Positions 54,874 through 64,000 of a DNA stretch of 64,000 bases are shown piece after piece. The notes under the pieces were generated by a model. It was given only the letters and a program-made list of their open reading frames with translations. It ran no database searches and was not told the origin of the DNA. Source of the stretch: Gemmataceae bacterium (lineage in GTDB: Bacteria > Planctomycetota > Planctomycetia > Gemmatales > Gemmataceae); contig JANWVV010000016.1 in assembly GCA_025055795.1 (NCBI GenBank), positions 1 to 64,000 on the forward strand. Reading direction: 5' to 3'. The stretch's first letter is position 1, and every line of letters begins with the position of its first letter. Position numbers and translations under genes: made by a program.

Positions 54874-55572
54874 ATGGCGGGAGCGATCGCAACGCGATGT
54901 CCGCATTGCCAGACACCGCTGAAGGTACCAGACAGCCTGGCGGGCAAGCGGGTCAAGTGTAAAAAGTGCGAAAACACGTTTGTTGTTCCGGTGTCTCCCC
55001 CAGCGGCAGCACCTCCGCGACCAGCGGCCAAAGCCACGCCTCAGGCAGCCGCCCCCTCTGCTTCGTCCGCAACCAGCGAGCCCCCCCGGCCTAAACGCCC
55101 CTTCGATGACGATGACGAAGGAGTGGCCCAAGTGGGAGTAGTCCAGGAACGGGACGTCCCGCGCTGCCCCCACTGTGCCATGGAGCTGGTACCGCCTGAT
55201 GCAATTGTCTGTATCCACTGCGGCTTCAACAACCGCACTCGGGTCAAAGCCGACACCAAAAAAGTGTACGCGGCCACCTTCTCCGACTGGTTTATGCACC
55301 TGGCCCCCGGCGTACTGGCTCTGCTGACCTGCATCGGTCTGATTGTCCTCAATGTTATCACCACTCTGAACATGCGTAGCTGGCTGGAAGGCACCTTCCT
55401 GGAAATGGAAGAACTGGATGCCGCGGGCCGCAAACGCTTCTACATCGCCCCGGGAGCCTTCATCTTCCTGATCGCCTTTATTTCCCTGAGCATTTTCATC
55501 CCCTGTTTACGTTTCGGCTTACGCCGGCTCTTTGTGGATTATCGTCCACCGGAGCAACTGAAACTCAAGTAA
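54874..55572 (+). CDS. Zinc-ribbon membrane protein
   Basis: The ATG at 54874 follows AGGAAGGGGA by a few bases; the frame extends 30 codons further without support. The 232-residue protein has a first zinc ribbon (TRCPHCQTPLKV, then VKCKKCENTFVV, residues 8-38), and a Pro/Ala/Ser-rich linker. A second ribbon follows (PRCPHCAMELV, then IVCIHCGFNN, about residues 99-122), then two membrane segments (about 147-170 and 195-215) and a basic tail. The first ribbon resembles the MJ0042-type finger common at the start of planctomycete membrane proteins. The function is unknown. Compare the larger protein at 30118-31677. Confidence 0.85.
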   Translation: MAGAIATRCPHCQTPLKVPDSLAGKRVKCKKCENTFVVPVSPPAAAPPRPAAKATPQAAAPSASSATSEPPRPKRPFDDDDEGVAQVGVVQERDVPRCPHCAMELVPPDAIVCIHCGFNNRTRVKADTKKVYAATFSDWFMHLAPGVLALLTCIGLIVLNVITTLNMRSWLEGTFLEMEELDAAGRKRFYIAPGAFIFLIAFISLSIFIPCLRFGLRRLFVDYRPPEQLKLK

Positions 55573-55758
55573 CGGTGCCACCCTGCACACGACAAGTGCT
55601 ACGTAATTCCTTTCCGGCCACCTGGTGTGTGGCATTGCTGACAACGGTCTTACTCAGGCAAACAAAGTTGCTGTGCCACTGTCCTTGTGCCGATGGCGTG
55701 GGCACCTCTGTCGAGCCAGGCTGGGCTGCCAGCGACGGATACCTGCAAGGAGATGGAC

Positions 55759-57294
55759 ATGCTGGCTCGCCTGCGGACTTTCGCCCTGGTGGGCATCGAC
55801 GCCCTGGCCGTCGACGTTGAAGTCGATACGGCCGCCGCCCAGCTTCCCAAAACGGTGCTGGTTGGTCTGCCGGAACTGACCGTGCGCGAAAGCGTACACC
55901 GGATTGAACGTGCCCTGGTCAACCTGGGTTACACCCTGCCCACGGGACGAACGATTATCAACCTGGCCCCTGCGGACCTGCGTAAGGATGCTAGCGCTTT
56001 CGACCTGCCGATCGCTCTGGGTCTGCTAGCGGCCACCGGGCAGGTATCGGTCTCGGCCCTGGACCAGTACGCGGTGGTCGGCGAGCTGGCCCTGGACGGT
56101 AGCGTCCGCCCAGTGGCAGGGGCCCTGTCCATCGCCATGCAAGCCCGGCAACTGGGAATCCGCCGGCTGATTGTCCCGGCCAGCAACGGTCGGGAAGCCG
56201 CCGTCGTCAGCGAGCTTGAGGTATTCGGCGTCCATACCCTGGCCGAGGCGGTGGCAATCCTCACCGGGCAACTGGCCATCGATCCCGTCACACCTCCCCG
56301 GGAGGAAATGGAGGGCCGCCTCAACTGCTACGACGTCGACTTTGCTGACGTCAAAGGGCAGGAACTGGCCAAGCGGGCCTTGCTGATTGCCGCCGCTGGA
56401 GGACACAACGTCCTGATGCTGGGCAGTCCGGGCAGTGGCAAGACGATGCTGGCTCGACGCTTACCGACTATCCTGCCGCCATTGACCCCGGAAGAAAGCC
56501 TGGAAACCACCCGCATCTATTCGGCCTGTCGGTGTCTGCCTAGCGGTGTAGCTCTGATCGCCACACGTCCCTTTCGCAATCCCCACCATACCATCAGCGA
56601 CGCGGGCATGGTCGGCGGCGGTACCATTCCGCAACCCGGCGAGATCTCCCTGGCCCACCATGGCGTGTTGTTTCTCGATGAACTGCCCGAGTTTCCCCGC
56701 CGCAGCCTGGAGGCCCTCCGTCAGCCGCTGGAAGAAGGCTACGTCACCATCAGCCGGGCCCATCATACGGCCACCTTCCCTGCTTGTTTCATTCTGGTCG
56801 CGGCCATGAACCCCTGCCCCTGCGGTTATCGGGGCGACCCCAAGCGACTGTGCAAATGCTCCCCTTTGGCTATTGAAAAGTACATGGCCCGCCTTTCCGG
56901 GCCTTTGCTCGACCGCATCGACCTGCACGTCGAAGTTCCCCCCGTGCCCTACTCCGATCTGGCAGCGCGCAGCGACGGGACCAACAGCGCCACGCTACGC
57001 CGGCAGGTCGAAGCTGCTCGGGCCATTCAACAGGGTCGCTTTGGTCCTGGTCCGGGCCGCCTCAACGGCCGCATGAACCCCCGGCAAATCCGCCAATTCT
57101 GCCCGCTGGATCAACAGGGGCAAGCTGTCCTGCAGCATGCCGTCGACACTCTGGGCCTGTCGGCCCGCGCCCATGACCGCATCCTGCGGGTTGCTCGTAC
57201 CATTGCCGATCTGGAACAGTCCGAACTGCTCCGCCCCCACCACCTGGCGGAGGCCATCGCCTACCGCGCCCTCGACCGCCTCCGCCTCCGCTGA
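55759..57294 (+). CDS. comM: YifB/ComM-family Mg-chelatase-like AAA+ ATPase
   Basis: AAGGAG lies 6 bases before the ATG at 55759, which sets this start over the ATG two codons earlier. The 512-residue protein has the ChlI-like N-terminal domain (FALVGIDALAVDVEVDTAAA, VGLPELTVRESVHRI, TINLAPADLRKDASAFDLPI-type stretch). The AAA+ module contains GSPGSGKTMLARRLP (Walker A, residues about 222-236), LFLDELPEFPRRSLEALRQPLE (Walker B and beyond) and AAMNPCPCGYRGDP, and a YifB C-terminal helical domain follows. ComM is a branch-migration helicase acting on recombination intermediates in natural transformation. Whether this organism is competent is unknown. Confidence 0.94.
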   Translation: MLARLRTFALVGIDALAVDVEVDTAAAQLPKTVLVGLPELTVRESVHRIERALVNLGYTLPTGRTIINLAPADLRKDASAFDLPIALGLLAATGQVSVSALDQYAVVGELALDGSVRPVAGALSIAMQARQLGIRRLIVPASNGREAAVVSELEVFGVHTLAEAVAILTGQLAIDPVTPPREEMEGRLNCYDVDFADVKGQELAKRALLIAAAGGHNVLMLGSPGSGKTMLARRLPTILPPLTPEESLETTRIYSACRCLPSGVALIATRPFRNPHHTISDAGMVGGGTIPQPGEISLAHHGVLFLDELPEFPRRSLEALRQPLEEGYVTISRAHHTATFPACFILVAAMNPCPCGYRGDPKRLCKCSPLAIEKYMARLSGPLLDRIDLHVEVPPVPYSDLAARSDGTNSATLRRQVEAARAIQQGRFGPGPGRLNGRMNPRQIRQFCPLDQQGQAVLQHAVDTLGLSARAHDRILRVARTIADLEQSELLRPHHLAEAIAYRALDRLRLR

Positions 57295-57603
57295 CCCATG
57301 CCACGACTTCCCTCGCCCACCACCTCCTTCATTCACCTACCCGGGACGACGCTACCCGCACAAAACAATAGAATATTTCGTTCCGACAATCGTTCATGTC
57401 TATTGCCCATCCGTTCCCCCTAACTACATCAAACATACCAAAAGTTCTGACAAGCAAGATGGAGTACAAGTATCGTCAAGTGTAACGGCAACACTCCCTG
57501 GAGTGGCACCGGTGTCGGAGCGTTGTTACGGACTAGTTGATGGGGGCGTTGTTGTTGCTACAGAGGGGTCACAGTCGCGGGAGCACCGGACGGAGGGCAC
57601 GGC
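57295..57603. other. Intergenic region, no gene seen
   Basis: This separates two plus-strand genes. It is AT-richer at 57350-57450 and likely holds the promoter of the MFS gene. No hairpin or RNA gene is evident. Confidence 0.5.
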
Positions 57604-59127
57604 ATGAAAATCCAAGAGGCACCGGTCGCCAGAAGTGCATCCACGATTGCTCCAGGCGCTGGCTGGGCACTCGCCCTGCTGTTAGTCATCAATCTGTTTA
57701 ACTACATCGACCGTCAGGTACTGTCTGCCACGTTGCCTAAGATCCGGCTGGACCCGGTCATGCTGCGGCCGGACGATCCCTGGGCGCAGACCAAGCTAGG
57801 GGCCTTGACCACGGCCTTCATGGTCGCTTACATGCTTTTTTCTCCGCTGTTTGGACGACTAGGGGATCGCTGGTCACGTTGGGGAATTGTGGGGGTAGCT
57901 GTGATCGTCTGGAGTCTGGCCACAGGGGGCAGCGGCCTGGCCGCTGGCTACGTGATGCTCCTGATCACCCGCTGCCTGGTGGGGATTGGCGAGGCGGCTT
58001 ATGGCCCGGTCGCACCGGCAATGCTGTCTGATTTGTATCCGGTGGATCATCGCGGTCGGGTCCTCGCCTGGTTTTACATGGCCATCCCTGTTGGCAGTGC
58101 CCTGGGATTTGTCATCGGGGCCCAAGTCGCCGAAATTTACGGCTGGCGCTGGGCCTTCCTTGTCGTCGTTCTGCCCGGCGTCCTATTAGGAACGCTCTGC
58201 TTCTTTATGAAAGAACCCCCACGCACCACTCCTGAGCAATCTTCCTTGCCCTCTCAATCCTACTGGCAAGTTATTCACGAGCTGTATTCCATCCGATCAT
58301 TTGTGTTATGCTCCGCGGGTATGACCATCTCAACTTTTGTATTGGGCGGCGTAGCCACCGTTATGCAGTTGTATCTGTTCGAACGGGAGGCTCGCTTTGT
58401 CATTACGCCTGAAGTCCAATCGAAACTGGCTGCTCTGCGTGCCGCGGACGGCACACCGATTGTTCCGGAAGCTGTGTGGAACAAACTCAGCGGACTTCAC
58501 GACAGCGGGCAGCTCCGGGCCGCTGAGCTGCGGCGTCGCCTGCAAGAGATCCTGACGCCTGAGGAATATTTGTTGTACAGTACATGGATTTTCGACGCCG
58601 CTACGGCCCCGGACTCCTGGACCAACGGCCAGATCGGGCTTTACATCGGTGGCCTTGTCGTCATCGGCGGCCTGATCGCCACTCTGTTGGGCGGGCTTGC
58701 CGGCGACTACCTGCGTAATCGGGGCGTGCGGGGGGCCTACTTCCACGTGGCCGGCTGGGGCATGATTCTCGGCTTTCCCGCCTTTCTGGCCTTGTTGTAC
58801 ACCCCTCTCCCCAGCGGGTGGATCTTCTTCTTTATCGCCGTCTTCTTCCTCTTTTTCAACACAGGACCGGCTAACGCTATTCTCGCCAACGTGGTTCGTA
58901 GTCCCATCCGTGCCACAGCTTTTGCCATCAACATTTTTGTCATTCATGCCTTTGGCGACGCCATCTCCCCATTAATCATTGGTGTGATCGCCGACCTTTC
59001 CAGCTTGCAATTATCCTTCGTGCTGGTCGCCTTCCTTATCCCTCTGAGCGGCGCTTTGTGGCTTCTGGGCACCCGTTTCCTGGATGGCGACACCACCCGG
59101 GCCGAAGCCGGCCTGAAACCCTACTGA
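57604..59127 (+). CDS. MFS transporter, Spinster-like
   Basis: The ATG at 57604 follows GGAGGGC by about 5 bases. The 507-residue protein has about twelve membrane segments, NLFNYIDRQVLSATLPKI near the N-terminus, a SPLFGRLGDRWSRWG loop and GIGEAAYGPVAPAMLSDLYP. These fit the Spinster (Spns)-like branch of major facilitators. A hydrophilic loop of about 75 residues (about residues 265-340, rich in Arg, Glu and Leu) sits between helices in the middle and is longer than usual. The substrate is unknown; no enzyme genes are beside it. Confidence 0.88.
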   Translation: MKIQEAPVARSASTIAPGAGWALALLLVINLFNYIDRQVLSATLPKIRLDPVMLRPDDPWAQTKLGALTTAFMVAYMLFSPLFGRLGDRWSRWGIVGVAVIVWSLATGGSGLAAGYVMLLITRCLVGIGEAAYGPVAPAMLSDLYPVDHRGRVLAWFYMAIPVGSALGFVIGAQVAEIYGWRWAFLVVVLPGVLLGTLCFFMKEPPRTTPEQSSLPSQSYWQVIHELYSIRSFVLCSAGMTISTFVLGGVATVMQLYLFEREARFVITPEVQSKLAALRAADGTPIVPEAVWNKLSGLHDSGQLRAAELRRRLQEILTPEEYLLYSTWIFDAATAPDSWTNGQIGLYIGGLVVIGGLIATLLGGLAGDYLRNRGVRGAYFHVAGWGMILGFPAFLALLYTPLPSGWIFFFIAVFFLFFNTGPANAILANVVRSPIRATAFAINIFVIHAFGDAISPLIIGVIADLSSLQLSFVLVAFLIPLSGALWLLGTRFLDGDTTRAEAGLKPY

Positions 59128-59624
59128 AATACCTCCGGAAATCTCCCCCATTTCCACCTCACAAACCTTGAGTTGTCACTCGTCCAATGGGACGCTCCCA
59201 TATCCTGTCTCATCCGCACGCGTCTCCACGATTCTGCTACCACCCATTCATGGGCAATCTGAACAATTGATCAAAACACCCACTAGTGATATTATGATCA
59301 ATAATTCATACGAAGTCAAATAGATCACTGGCAAAAGTATAAAAATTTCCATACAATATAGGGGAAGTCAAGAGAGGCCGTGCCGCGGCTCGATGCCTCC
59401 GTATTCCCTAAGGAACTCGCCACATGGTTAAGGAACGTTGTTGATGGATGGCGTCACGGAGCGGTCATCATTCGGGTTTGCTGTTTCCGGAGGCCCACAG
59501 TGAGGGGGATTGCGGTGCTAGCCGCCGTTGACATTAGCACATAAGCCAATGGCATCCGAATGATTGTTATCTGGTGACGTTATGCGGATCCACCGGGGGA
59601 GGATCTAGCGAGGGGCCATCCGCT
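59128..59624. other. Leader region of leucyl-tRNA synthetase
   Basis: The region upstream of leuS is AT-rich at 59260-59350 and holds an inverted repeat. The leuS frame is open for 17 codons upstream of the chosen start, but that extension is Gly/Ser-rich and unsupported. No T-box structure is obvious. Confidence 0.5.
59266..59302. promoter_or_regulatory. Inverted repeat upstream of leuS
   Basis: attgatca (59266-59273) is repeated in inverted form as tgatcaat (59295-59302), separated by 21 bases. It lies about 320 bases before the leuS start in AT-rich sequence, and may bind a regulator. The call is weak. Confidence 0.25.
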
Positions 59625-62429
59625 ATGCCCAGTTATCATCCCGCAGTCATTGAACGGCGCTGGCAGGAATACTGGTTGCGGGAAAAGACGTTCCGCACAC
59701 CGGAGCCGGGGGAAGCCGGTGTGGCGGACAAGCCGAAATTTTACGTCCTGGACATGTTCCCTTACCCCAGCGGAGCGGGTTTACACGTCGGCCACCCGGA
59801 AGGGTACACAGCTACGGACATTGTGGCCCGCTACAAACGTATGCGGGGCTACCACGTCCTGCATCCGATGGGCTGGGATGCCTATGGTCTGCCGGCCGAA
59901 CAATATGCCATCGAAAAAAACATTCATCCCCGCATCACCACGCAGCAGAATATCGCCACGTTCCGTCGGCAGATCCAGTCGCTGGGTTTCAGTTACGACT
60001 GGGATCGGGAAATTGACACAACGGACCCTCGTTATTTCAAATGGACGCAGTGGATTTTCCTGCTCATTTATGACACCTGGTACGATCCGGTGGCCCGCAA
60101 GGGACGGCCGATTGCGGAATTACCCATTCCCCCCGAAGTACAGGCGCAGGGGCCGCAGGCCGTGCGCCGTTACCAGGACGCCCACCGCCTGGCCTATCAG
60201 GCGGAGGTACCTGTCAACTGGTGTCCGGCTTTGGGAACGGTTTTGGCCAATGAAGAAGTGGTCGATGGCAAAAGTGAGCGGGGTGGCTTTCCGGTGGAGC
60301 GTCGCCCCCTGCGGCAGTGGTTGCTCCGCATCACCGCCTATGCCGACCGGCTCCTGGAAGACCTGGACCTGGTCGACTGGCCCGAATCGATCAAGCAGAT
60401 GCAACGCAACTGGATTGGCCGCAGTGAAGGAGCCGAGGTGCACTTTCCGGTGGCCGACAACTCGGCGGTCATCACGGTGTTTACTACGCGTCCGGATACG
60501 CTTTTCGGAGCCACCTACATGGTGCTGGCTCCAGAGCACCCGCTGGTGGCCCAACTGACCACACCGGCCCAACAAGCCGCTGTTGCTGCATATCAACAGC
60601 AAGCCAGTCGTAAAAGCGATCTGGAGCGTACGGAAATCAGCAAAGCCAAAACCGGCGTGTTTACCGGATCCTACGCCATTAATCCCCTCACGGGCCAACG
60701 CATCCCCATCTGGATTGCCGATTACGTTCTGGCCAGTTACGGGACGGGAGCCATCATGGCCGTGCCTGCCCACGATGAACGTGACTTCGCCTTCGCTCGC
60801 CAGTATGGCTTGCCCATTGTGCCGGTAGTCCAACCCCCTGCCGAATGGTTGCAGCAAACCGGTAGCACGCTGGAGCAATTCACCGCTGCTTTCGTCGGTG
60901 ACGGGGTTGCCATCAACTCCGATTTTCTCAACGGTCTGCCCACCCCCCAGGCCAAACAACGGATCATCGCCTGGCTGGAGGAGAAAGGGATCGGCCAGCG
61001 ACGAGTGCAATACAAACTGCGGGACTGGCTGTTCAGCCGGCAACGGTATTGGGGCGAACCCTTCCCCCTGCTGCATGGCCCGGACGGCGAAGTGATTCCT
61101 CTTCCGCCCGAGGCCCTACCGCTGCTGCCTCCTGAACTGGAGGATTTCCGGCCCACGGGCTCGCCAGAAGGACCGCTGGCCAAGGCCACCGCTTGGGTCG
61201 AAGTGGTGATCAACGGCAAAAAGTACCGCCGCGAAACCAATACCATGCCCCAATGGGCCGGCTCCTGCTGGTATTACTTGCGTTACATCGATCCCCACAA
61301 CGACCGGCAATTTGCAGACCCGGACAAACTGCGATACTGGCTGCCCGTGGATCTGTACGTCGGCGGAGCCGAGCACGCCGTCCTCCATTTGTTGTACGCC
61401 CGCTTCTGGCACAAGGTGCTATACGACCGCGGCTACGTCCCCTGTCCCGAACCGTTCCAGCGACTGGTCAACCAGGGGATGATCCTGGGCGAGTATGAAT
61501 ATCACATCTCCCCCGCCGATTATGACCTGTACCGCGGTCAGCTCGACCAGATGGGAATTGTGGCCGTGCACCGGGCCGGTAAAGAGGAAGGGGAGGCAGA
61601 CAGCTATGTCCTGAAAGTGCGTGGCATCGACGGCAAGCTGCTGACCTTGCCCGAGGAAATGGTGGAAAAACGCAAGGGCAAGATGTTCCTGAAGGGAACG
61701 GAACTGGAGTTGACAGGCCGGGCCGACAAAATGTCCAAAAGTCGGGGCAACGTAGTCAACCCCGACGACATCGTGCGGGAGTACGGGGCCGACAGCCTGC
61801 GGCTGTACGAGATGTTCATGGGCCCCCTGGAAGCGGTCAAACCCTGGAATACGCGGGGGGTGGAAGGAGTGCATCGCTTCCTCAGCCGGGTGTGGCGGTT
61901 GATCATCGACGAAGCAGCCGAACAGGTGCAACTGCATCCACAGGTGCACGACGTTCCCCCCGACCGCGAAACCCTACGCTGGCTGCACCGCACCATCCGC
62001 AAAGTCACCGAGGATACGGAAGCCCTGCGTTTCAACACGGCCATAGCCGCCATGATGGAACTGGTCAACTACTTGACCCGCCTGCCGGTGCGTCCCAAAC
62101 AGGTGCTGGAAACGTTCGTGCTGCTGCTATCACCCTACGCCCCCCACATTGCCGAAGAGCTGTGGCGGGCGTTAGGCCATCCGCACACGCTGGCGTACGA
62201 GCCCTGGCCCACTTACGACCCCGAGTTGCTCCGTGACGAACAGATCGAGATCCCCATCCAGGTCAACGGCAAGGTACGCTCACGTCTGCTAATTGCTCCC
62301 GATACCGATGAAGCAACCGTACAGGCAGCGGCCCTGGCCGACCCCGCTGTGCAGCCTTACCTGAGCGGACGAACGGTCAAAATGGTCAAAGTGGTCCCTG
62401 GCCGACTGGTCAACATCGTTGTGGCCTGA
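59625..62429 (+). CDS. leuS: Leucyl-tRNA synthetase
   Basis: The ATG at 59625 gives 934 residues and a normal N-terminus ([14 protein letters not shown]). Class I signatures are [20 protein letters not shown] (HIGH motif, HVGH at about residues 54-57) and [15 protein letters not shown] (KMSKS at about residue 702). The CP1 editing domain is present with [20 protein letters not shown] and [21 protein letters not shown]-terminal anticodon-binding domain and the small LeuRS tail follow ([15 protein letters not shown]). It charges tRNA-Leu and removes mischarged norvaline or isoleucine. It is longer than the E. coli enzyme (about 860), partly through an insert before KMSKS. Confidence 0.97.
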   Translation: MPSYHPAVIERRWQEYWLREKTFRTPEPGEAGVADKPKFYVLDMFPYPSGAGLHVGHPEGYTATDIVARYKRMRGYHVLHPMGWDAYGLPAEQYAIEKNIHPRITTQQNIATFRRQIQSLGFSYDWDREIDTTDPRYFKWTQWIFLLIYDTWYDPVARKGRPIAELPIPPEVQAQGPQAVRRYQDAHRLAYQAEVPVNWCPALGTVLANEEVVDGKSERGGFPVERRPLRQWLLRITAYADRLLEDLDLVDWPESIKQMQRNWIGRSEGAEVHFPVADNSAVITVFTTRPDTLFGATYMVLAPEHPLVAQLTTPAQQAAVAAYQQQASRKSDLERTEISKAKTGVFTGSYAINPLTGQRIPIWIADYVLASYGTGAIMAVPAHDERDFAFARQYGLPIVPVVQPPAEWLQQTGSTLEQFTAAFVGDGVAINSDFLNGLPTPQAKQRIIAWLEEKGIGQRRVQYKLRDWLFSRQRYWGEPFPLLHGPDGEVIPLPPEALPLLPPELEDFRPTGSPEGPLAKATAWVEVVINGKKYRRETNTMPQWAGSCWYYLRYIDPHNDRQFADPDKLRYWLPVDLYVGGAEHAVLHLLYARFWHKVLYDRGYVPCPEPFQRLVNQGMILGEYEYHISPADYDLYRGQLDQMGIVAVHRAGKEEGEADSYVLKVRGIDGKLLTLPEEMVEKRKGKMFLKGTELELTGRADKMSKSRGNVVNPDDIVREYGADSLRLYEMFMGPLEAVKPWNTRGVEGVHRFLSRVWRLIIDEAAEQVQLHPQVHDVPPDRETLRWLHRTIRKVTEDTEALRFNTAIAAMMELVNYLTRLPVRPKQVLETFVLLLSPYAPHIAEELWRALGHPHTLAYEPWPTYDPELLRDEQIEIPIQVNGKVRSRLLIAPDTDEATVQAAALADPAVQPYLSGRTVKMVKVVPGRLVNIVVA

Positions 62430-62455
62430 GGGGTACGCCACGCACGCGTCTACAG

Positions 62456-63079
62456 TCACGCAGATTTGTCTGCGACCAGGCAACGCTCCACGGCCCGGGC
62501 CAGACTGCGTGCCGCCCGCCGGCTGTTACGCCACAGACGGAATAAATCGCTCAGCAACGTCGGCCGCTGGACCAGTCGGTAGATCCACTGTACAGCCACA
62601 CTCTGCCCTGGCTGAGTCTCAGCCAATTCTTCCAGAACCTCCGCGGGGATCGTTTCGTTCCAGCGGTCGGAAACGGCACGGATGACGCGACAGGGAACCT
62701 GATACTGCTGACAGAGGCGACAGATGGTGGCCGATTCCAGATCAACAGCCCAGGCTGCCGAGTGGCTGGCCCACTGACGCTTCTGGGCGGGTGTGGCCAG
62801 GACGAAGGGAACCGATTCGACGGCGGCGTCGTGGACAATGTCGCCGATGCGCAATTGCGGTCGCAAGGCTCCGCAAAAGCCAGCGGAGATCACTAGTGCC
62901 GGTCGGGGGGCTTGCTGCAGACGTCGGGCGACGGCCTGTGCGGCCGCCTGGGCACCGACACCGCACAGCCGGATTTCGACCTGAGGATAGCCGGCCAGCC
63001 ACGCCCGCAAGGGGCCTGCCTCTTGTTCCAAGGCACAAAAGACAACGACGGTCCCTGCCCTGGCTAGCTGAATTGCCAT
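62456..63079 (-). CDS. hpnG: Hopanoid-associated nucleoside phosphorylase HpnG
   Basis: The ATG at 63079 lies inside the 3' end of hpnH, with a 16-base overlap; the longer frame upstream is a shadow of hpnH. The 207-residue product has the purine-nucleoside-phosphorylase/MTAN-like fold: VVVFCALEQEAGPLRAWL, VGAQAAAQAVARRL, LVISAGFCGALRPQLRIGDIV and VDLESATICRLC, with Glu in the nucleoside site. HpnG splits adenosylhopane to give ribosylhopane (as the phosphorylated form) in bacteriohopanepolyol synthesis. Its position directly after hpnH fits that role. The Ala/Arg-rich C-terminal tail is variable. Confidence 0.9.
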   Translation of the reverse strand: MAIQLARAGTVVVFCALEQEAGPLRAWLAGYPQVEIRLCGVGAQAAAQAVARRLQQAPRPALVISAGFCGALRPQLRIGDIVHDAAVESVPFVLATPAQKRQWASHSAAWAVDLESATICRLCQQYQVPCRVIRAVSDRWNETIPAEVLEELAETQPGQSVAVQWIYRLVQRPTLLSDLFRLWRNSRRAARSLARAVERCLVADKSA

Positions 63080-64000
63080 ACCAGCATCTTCCAACTGTCC
63101 CGCAAGCGGGCGTTCATCCCTAGCGCGGCCGCTGTTTCGTACCCCGAATGCATCAGGCAGTGCTCGCAGCGGGGATCCTTGCCGTAACCGTATTTTTCCC
63201 AGGGTGTATTTTCCATAAGTTGCTGGAAAGAGTCGTAATGAGCATCGGTAATCAGGTAGCACGGTCCTTTCCAACCCCGCACGTTGCGGGTGGGACTGGC
63301 CCAGGCGGCACAAGTCAGTTCCCGCTTGCCTTGCAGGAATTCCCAGTAGATGGGCGAAGTGGTCAGGCGATATTTGTCGAACAGGCGTTGCGCCTGCTGG
63401 AACTTGGCCCGGATCTGTTCGCGGGTGAGGAAGATTTCGGCAGCCCCTTGGGGATTGGTTTGCTGCACGGCAGCGTAGCCGTAGGCCGGTGATAGCAGGA
63501 AGCCGTCCACGCCCAGCTCGGTCAGATAAGCGAACAGCGCATCGATCTCGTCGATTTCCGTTTCCCGGTAGATAGTGGTGTTGGTGCAAACGAGGAAGCC
63601 AGCTCGTTTGGCCGCTTGGATTCCGGCAATGGCCGCCTGGAATACGCCGCGACGTTCGACCAACCGGTCGTGCGTTTGCTCCAGGCCATCCAGATGCACG
63701 TTGAAGAAAAAGCGGGAGGTGGGGCGGAACAGGGGCAATTTTTTCTCCAGATACACGCCGTTGGTACACAAGTAGACGTGTTTGCGACGTTTGAGGATGC
63801 CCCGGACCAGCTCGCCGATAGGGGGATAAATCAGGGGCTCGCCCCCGCAGATGCTGACGATGGGGGCGCCGGCCTCATCCACGGCCTGGAGGCACTGCCG
63901 GACCGTCAGTTTTTCACGGATGGAGCTTTCGTATTCACGGATGCGTCCACAGCCGGTGCAGGTGAGGTTACAGGCGTGCAACGGCTCCAGCATCAGGACC
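63064..64000 (-). CDS. hpnH: Adenosyl-hopene transferase HpnH (radical SAM), 5' end outside window
   Basis: The frame is open to the window end, and the codons before the internal Met read VLMLEPL, as in full HpnH. So about 30 N-terminal residues are missing. CNLTCTGCGR is the CxxxCxxC iron-sulfur site for radical SAM chemistry. SICGGEPLIYPPIGELV, HLDGLEQTHDRLVERRGVFQ, GFLLSPAYGYAAVQQTN and the C-terminal CEHCLMHSGYETAAAL with further Cys residues match the family. HpnH joins an adenosyl radical to diploptene to make adenosylhopane, the first side-chain step of extended hopanoids. Translation is probably coupled to hpnG. Confidence 0.95.
   Translation of the reverse strand, partial: VLMLEPLHACNLTCTGCGRIREYESSIREKLTVRQCLQAVDEAGAPIVSICGGEPLIYPPIGELVRGILKRRKHVYLCTNGVYLEKKLPLFRPTSRFFFNVHLDGLEQTHDRLVERRGVFQAAIAGIQAAKRAGFLVCTNTTIYRETEIDEIDALFAYLTELGVDGFLLSPAYGYAAVQQTNPQGAAEIFLTREQIRAKFQQAQRLFDKYRLTTSPIYWEFLQGKRELTCAAWASPTRNVRGWKGPCYLITDAHYDSFQQLMENTPWEKYGYGKDPRCEHCLMHSGYETAAALGMNARLRDSWKMLVWQFS

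Noticed and set aside
63080-63769. Minus-strand frame continuous with hpnG, giving a 437-residue protein
   Set aside because: The upstream 230 residues are an out-of-frame reading of hpnH; the HpnG homology starts at the Met at 63079.

Overview
The window most likely comes from a planctomycete of the Gemmata group. The first protein carries the LEALEDRTAP N-terminal motif common on exported planctomycete proteins. The gene at 51823-52899 begins with the TIGR02996 repeat-companion domain, which is best known from Gemmata paralogues, and is followed by leucine-rich repeats. There are two zinc-ribbon/low-complexity/membrane proteins, DUF3500 and PIG-L proteins, and a hopanoid pair (hpnH-hpnG). 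Most genes have moderately high GC and good Shine-Dalgarno sites. I see no rRNA, tRNA, CRISPR array, insertion sequence or phage gene. The taxonomic call is an inference from gene content.

Layout. 1-8217 is mostly minus-strand exported or envelope proteins: an ELWxxDGT-repeat protein cut by the window edge, DUF3500, an unknown secreted protein, a Tat-type intradiol dioxygenase, a c-type cytochrome lipoprotein, an AT-rich GYF_2 membrane protein and a PDZ-M6 metalloprotease. 8727-21496 is mainly plus strand: creatininase-family amidohydrolase, MFS transporter, tandem FKBP isomerase, a minus-strand cysteine/serine-rich thioredoxin-like protein, an RlmI-like rRNA methyltransferase, 4-alpha-glucanotransferase, a DUF4349 lipoprotein, and acetolactate synthase followed by a helical-repeat protein. 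21766-34523 holds a class III aminotransferase with an aldehyde dehydrogenase, a serine hydrolase, an OprO/P-like porin, a ThuA lipoprotein, a zinc-ribbon membrane protein and a YtcJ-like amidohydrolase.

34524-46585 holds a secreted Met/Gly-rich repeat protein, a PIG-L deacetylase, a three-gene minus-strand operon (ABC ATPase, permease with a very large extramembrane domain, 756-residue anchored protein) and a CtpF-like P-type ATPase. 46586-64000 holds a SWIM-SNF2 helicase, a small Tyr/Gly-rich exported protein, a TPR protein, the TIGR02996/LRR protein, DinB and a convergently overlapping GT2 glycosyltransferase, a second zinc-ribbon protein, YifB/ComM, an MFS transporter, leucyl-tRNA synthetase and the hpnG/hpnH pair running off the window end.

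Most genes are single housekeeping or envelope genes. The clear functional groups are the ABC trio, the aminotransferase/dehydrogenase pair (amino-acid or amine catabolism), acetolactate synthase with its helical-repeat neighbour, and hpnH/hpnG (hopanoid side-chain synthesis). The best candidates for undescribed biology are the ABC trio with its giant partner and the Met/Gly-rich exported protein.
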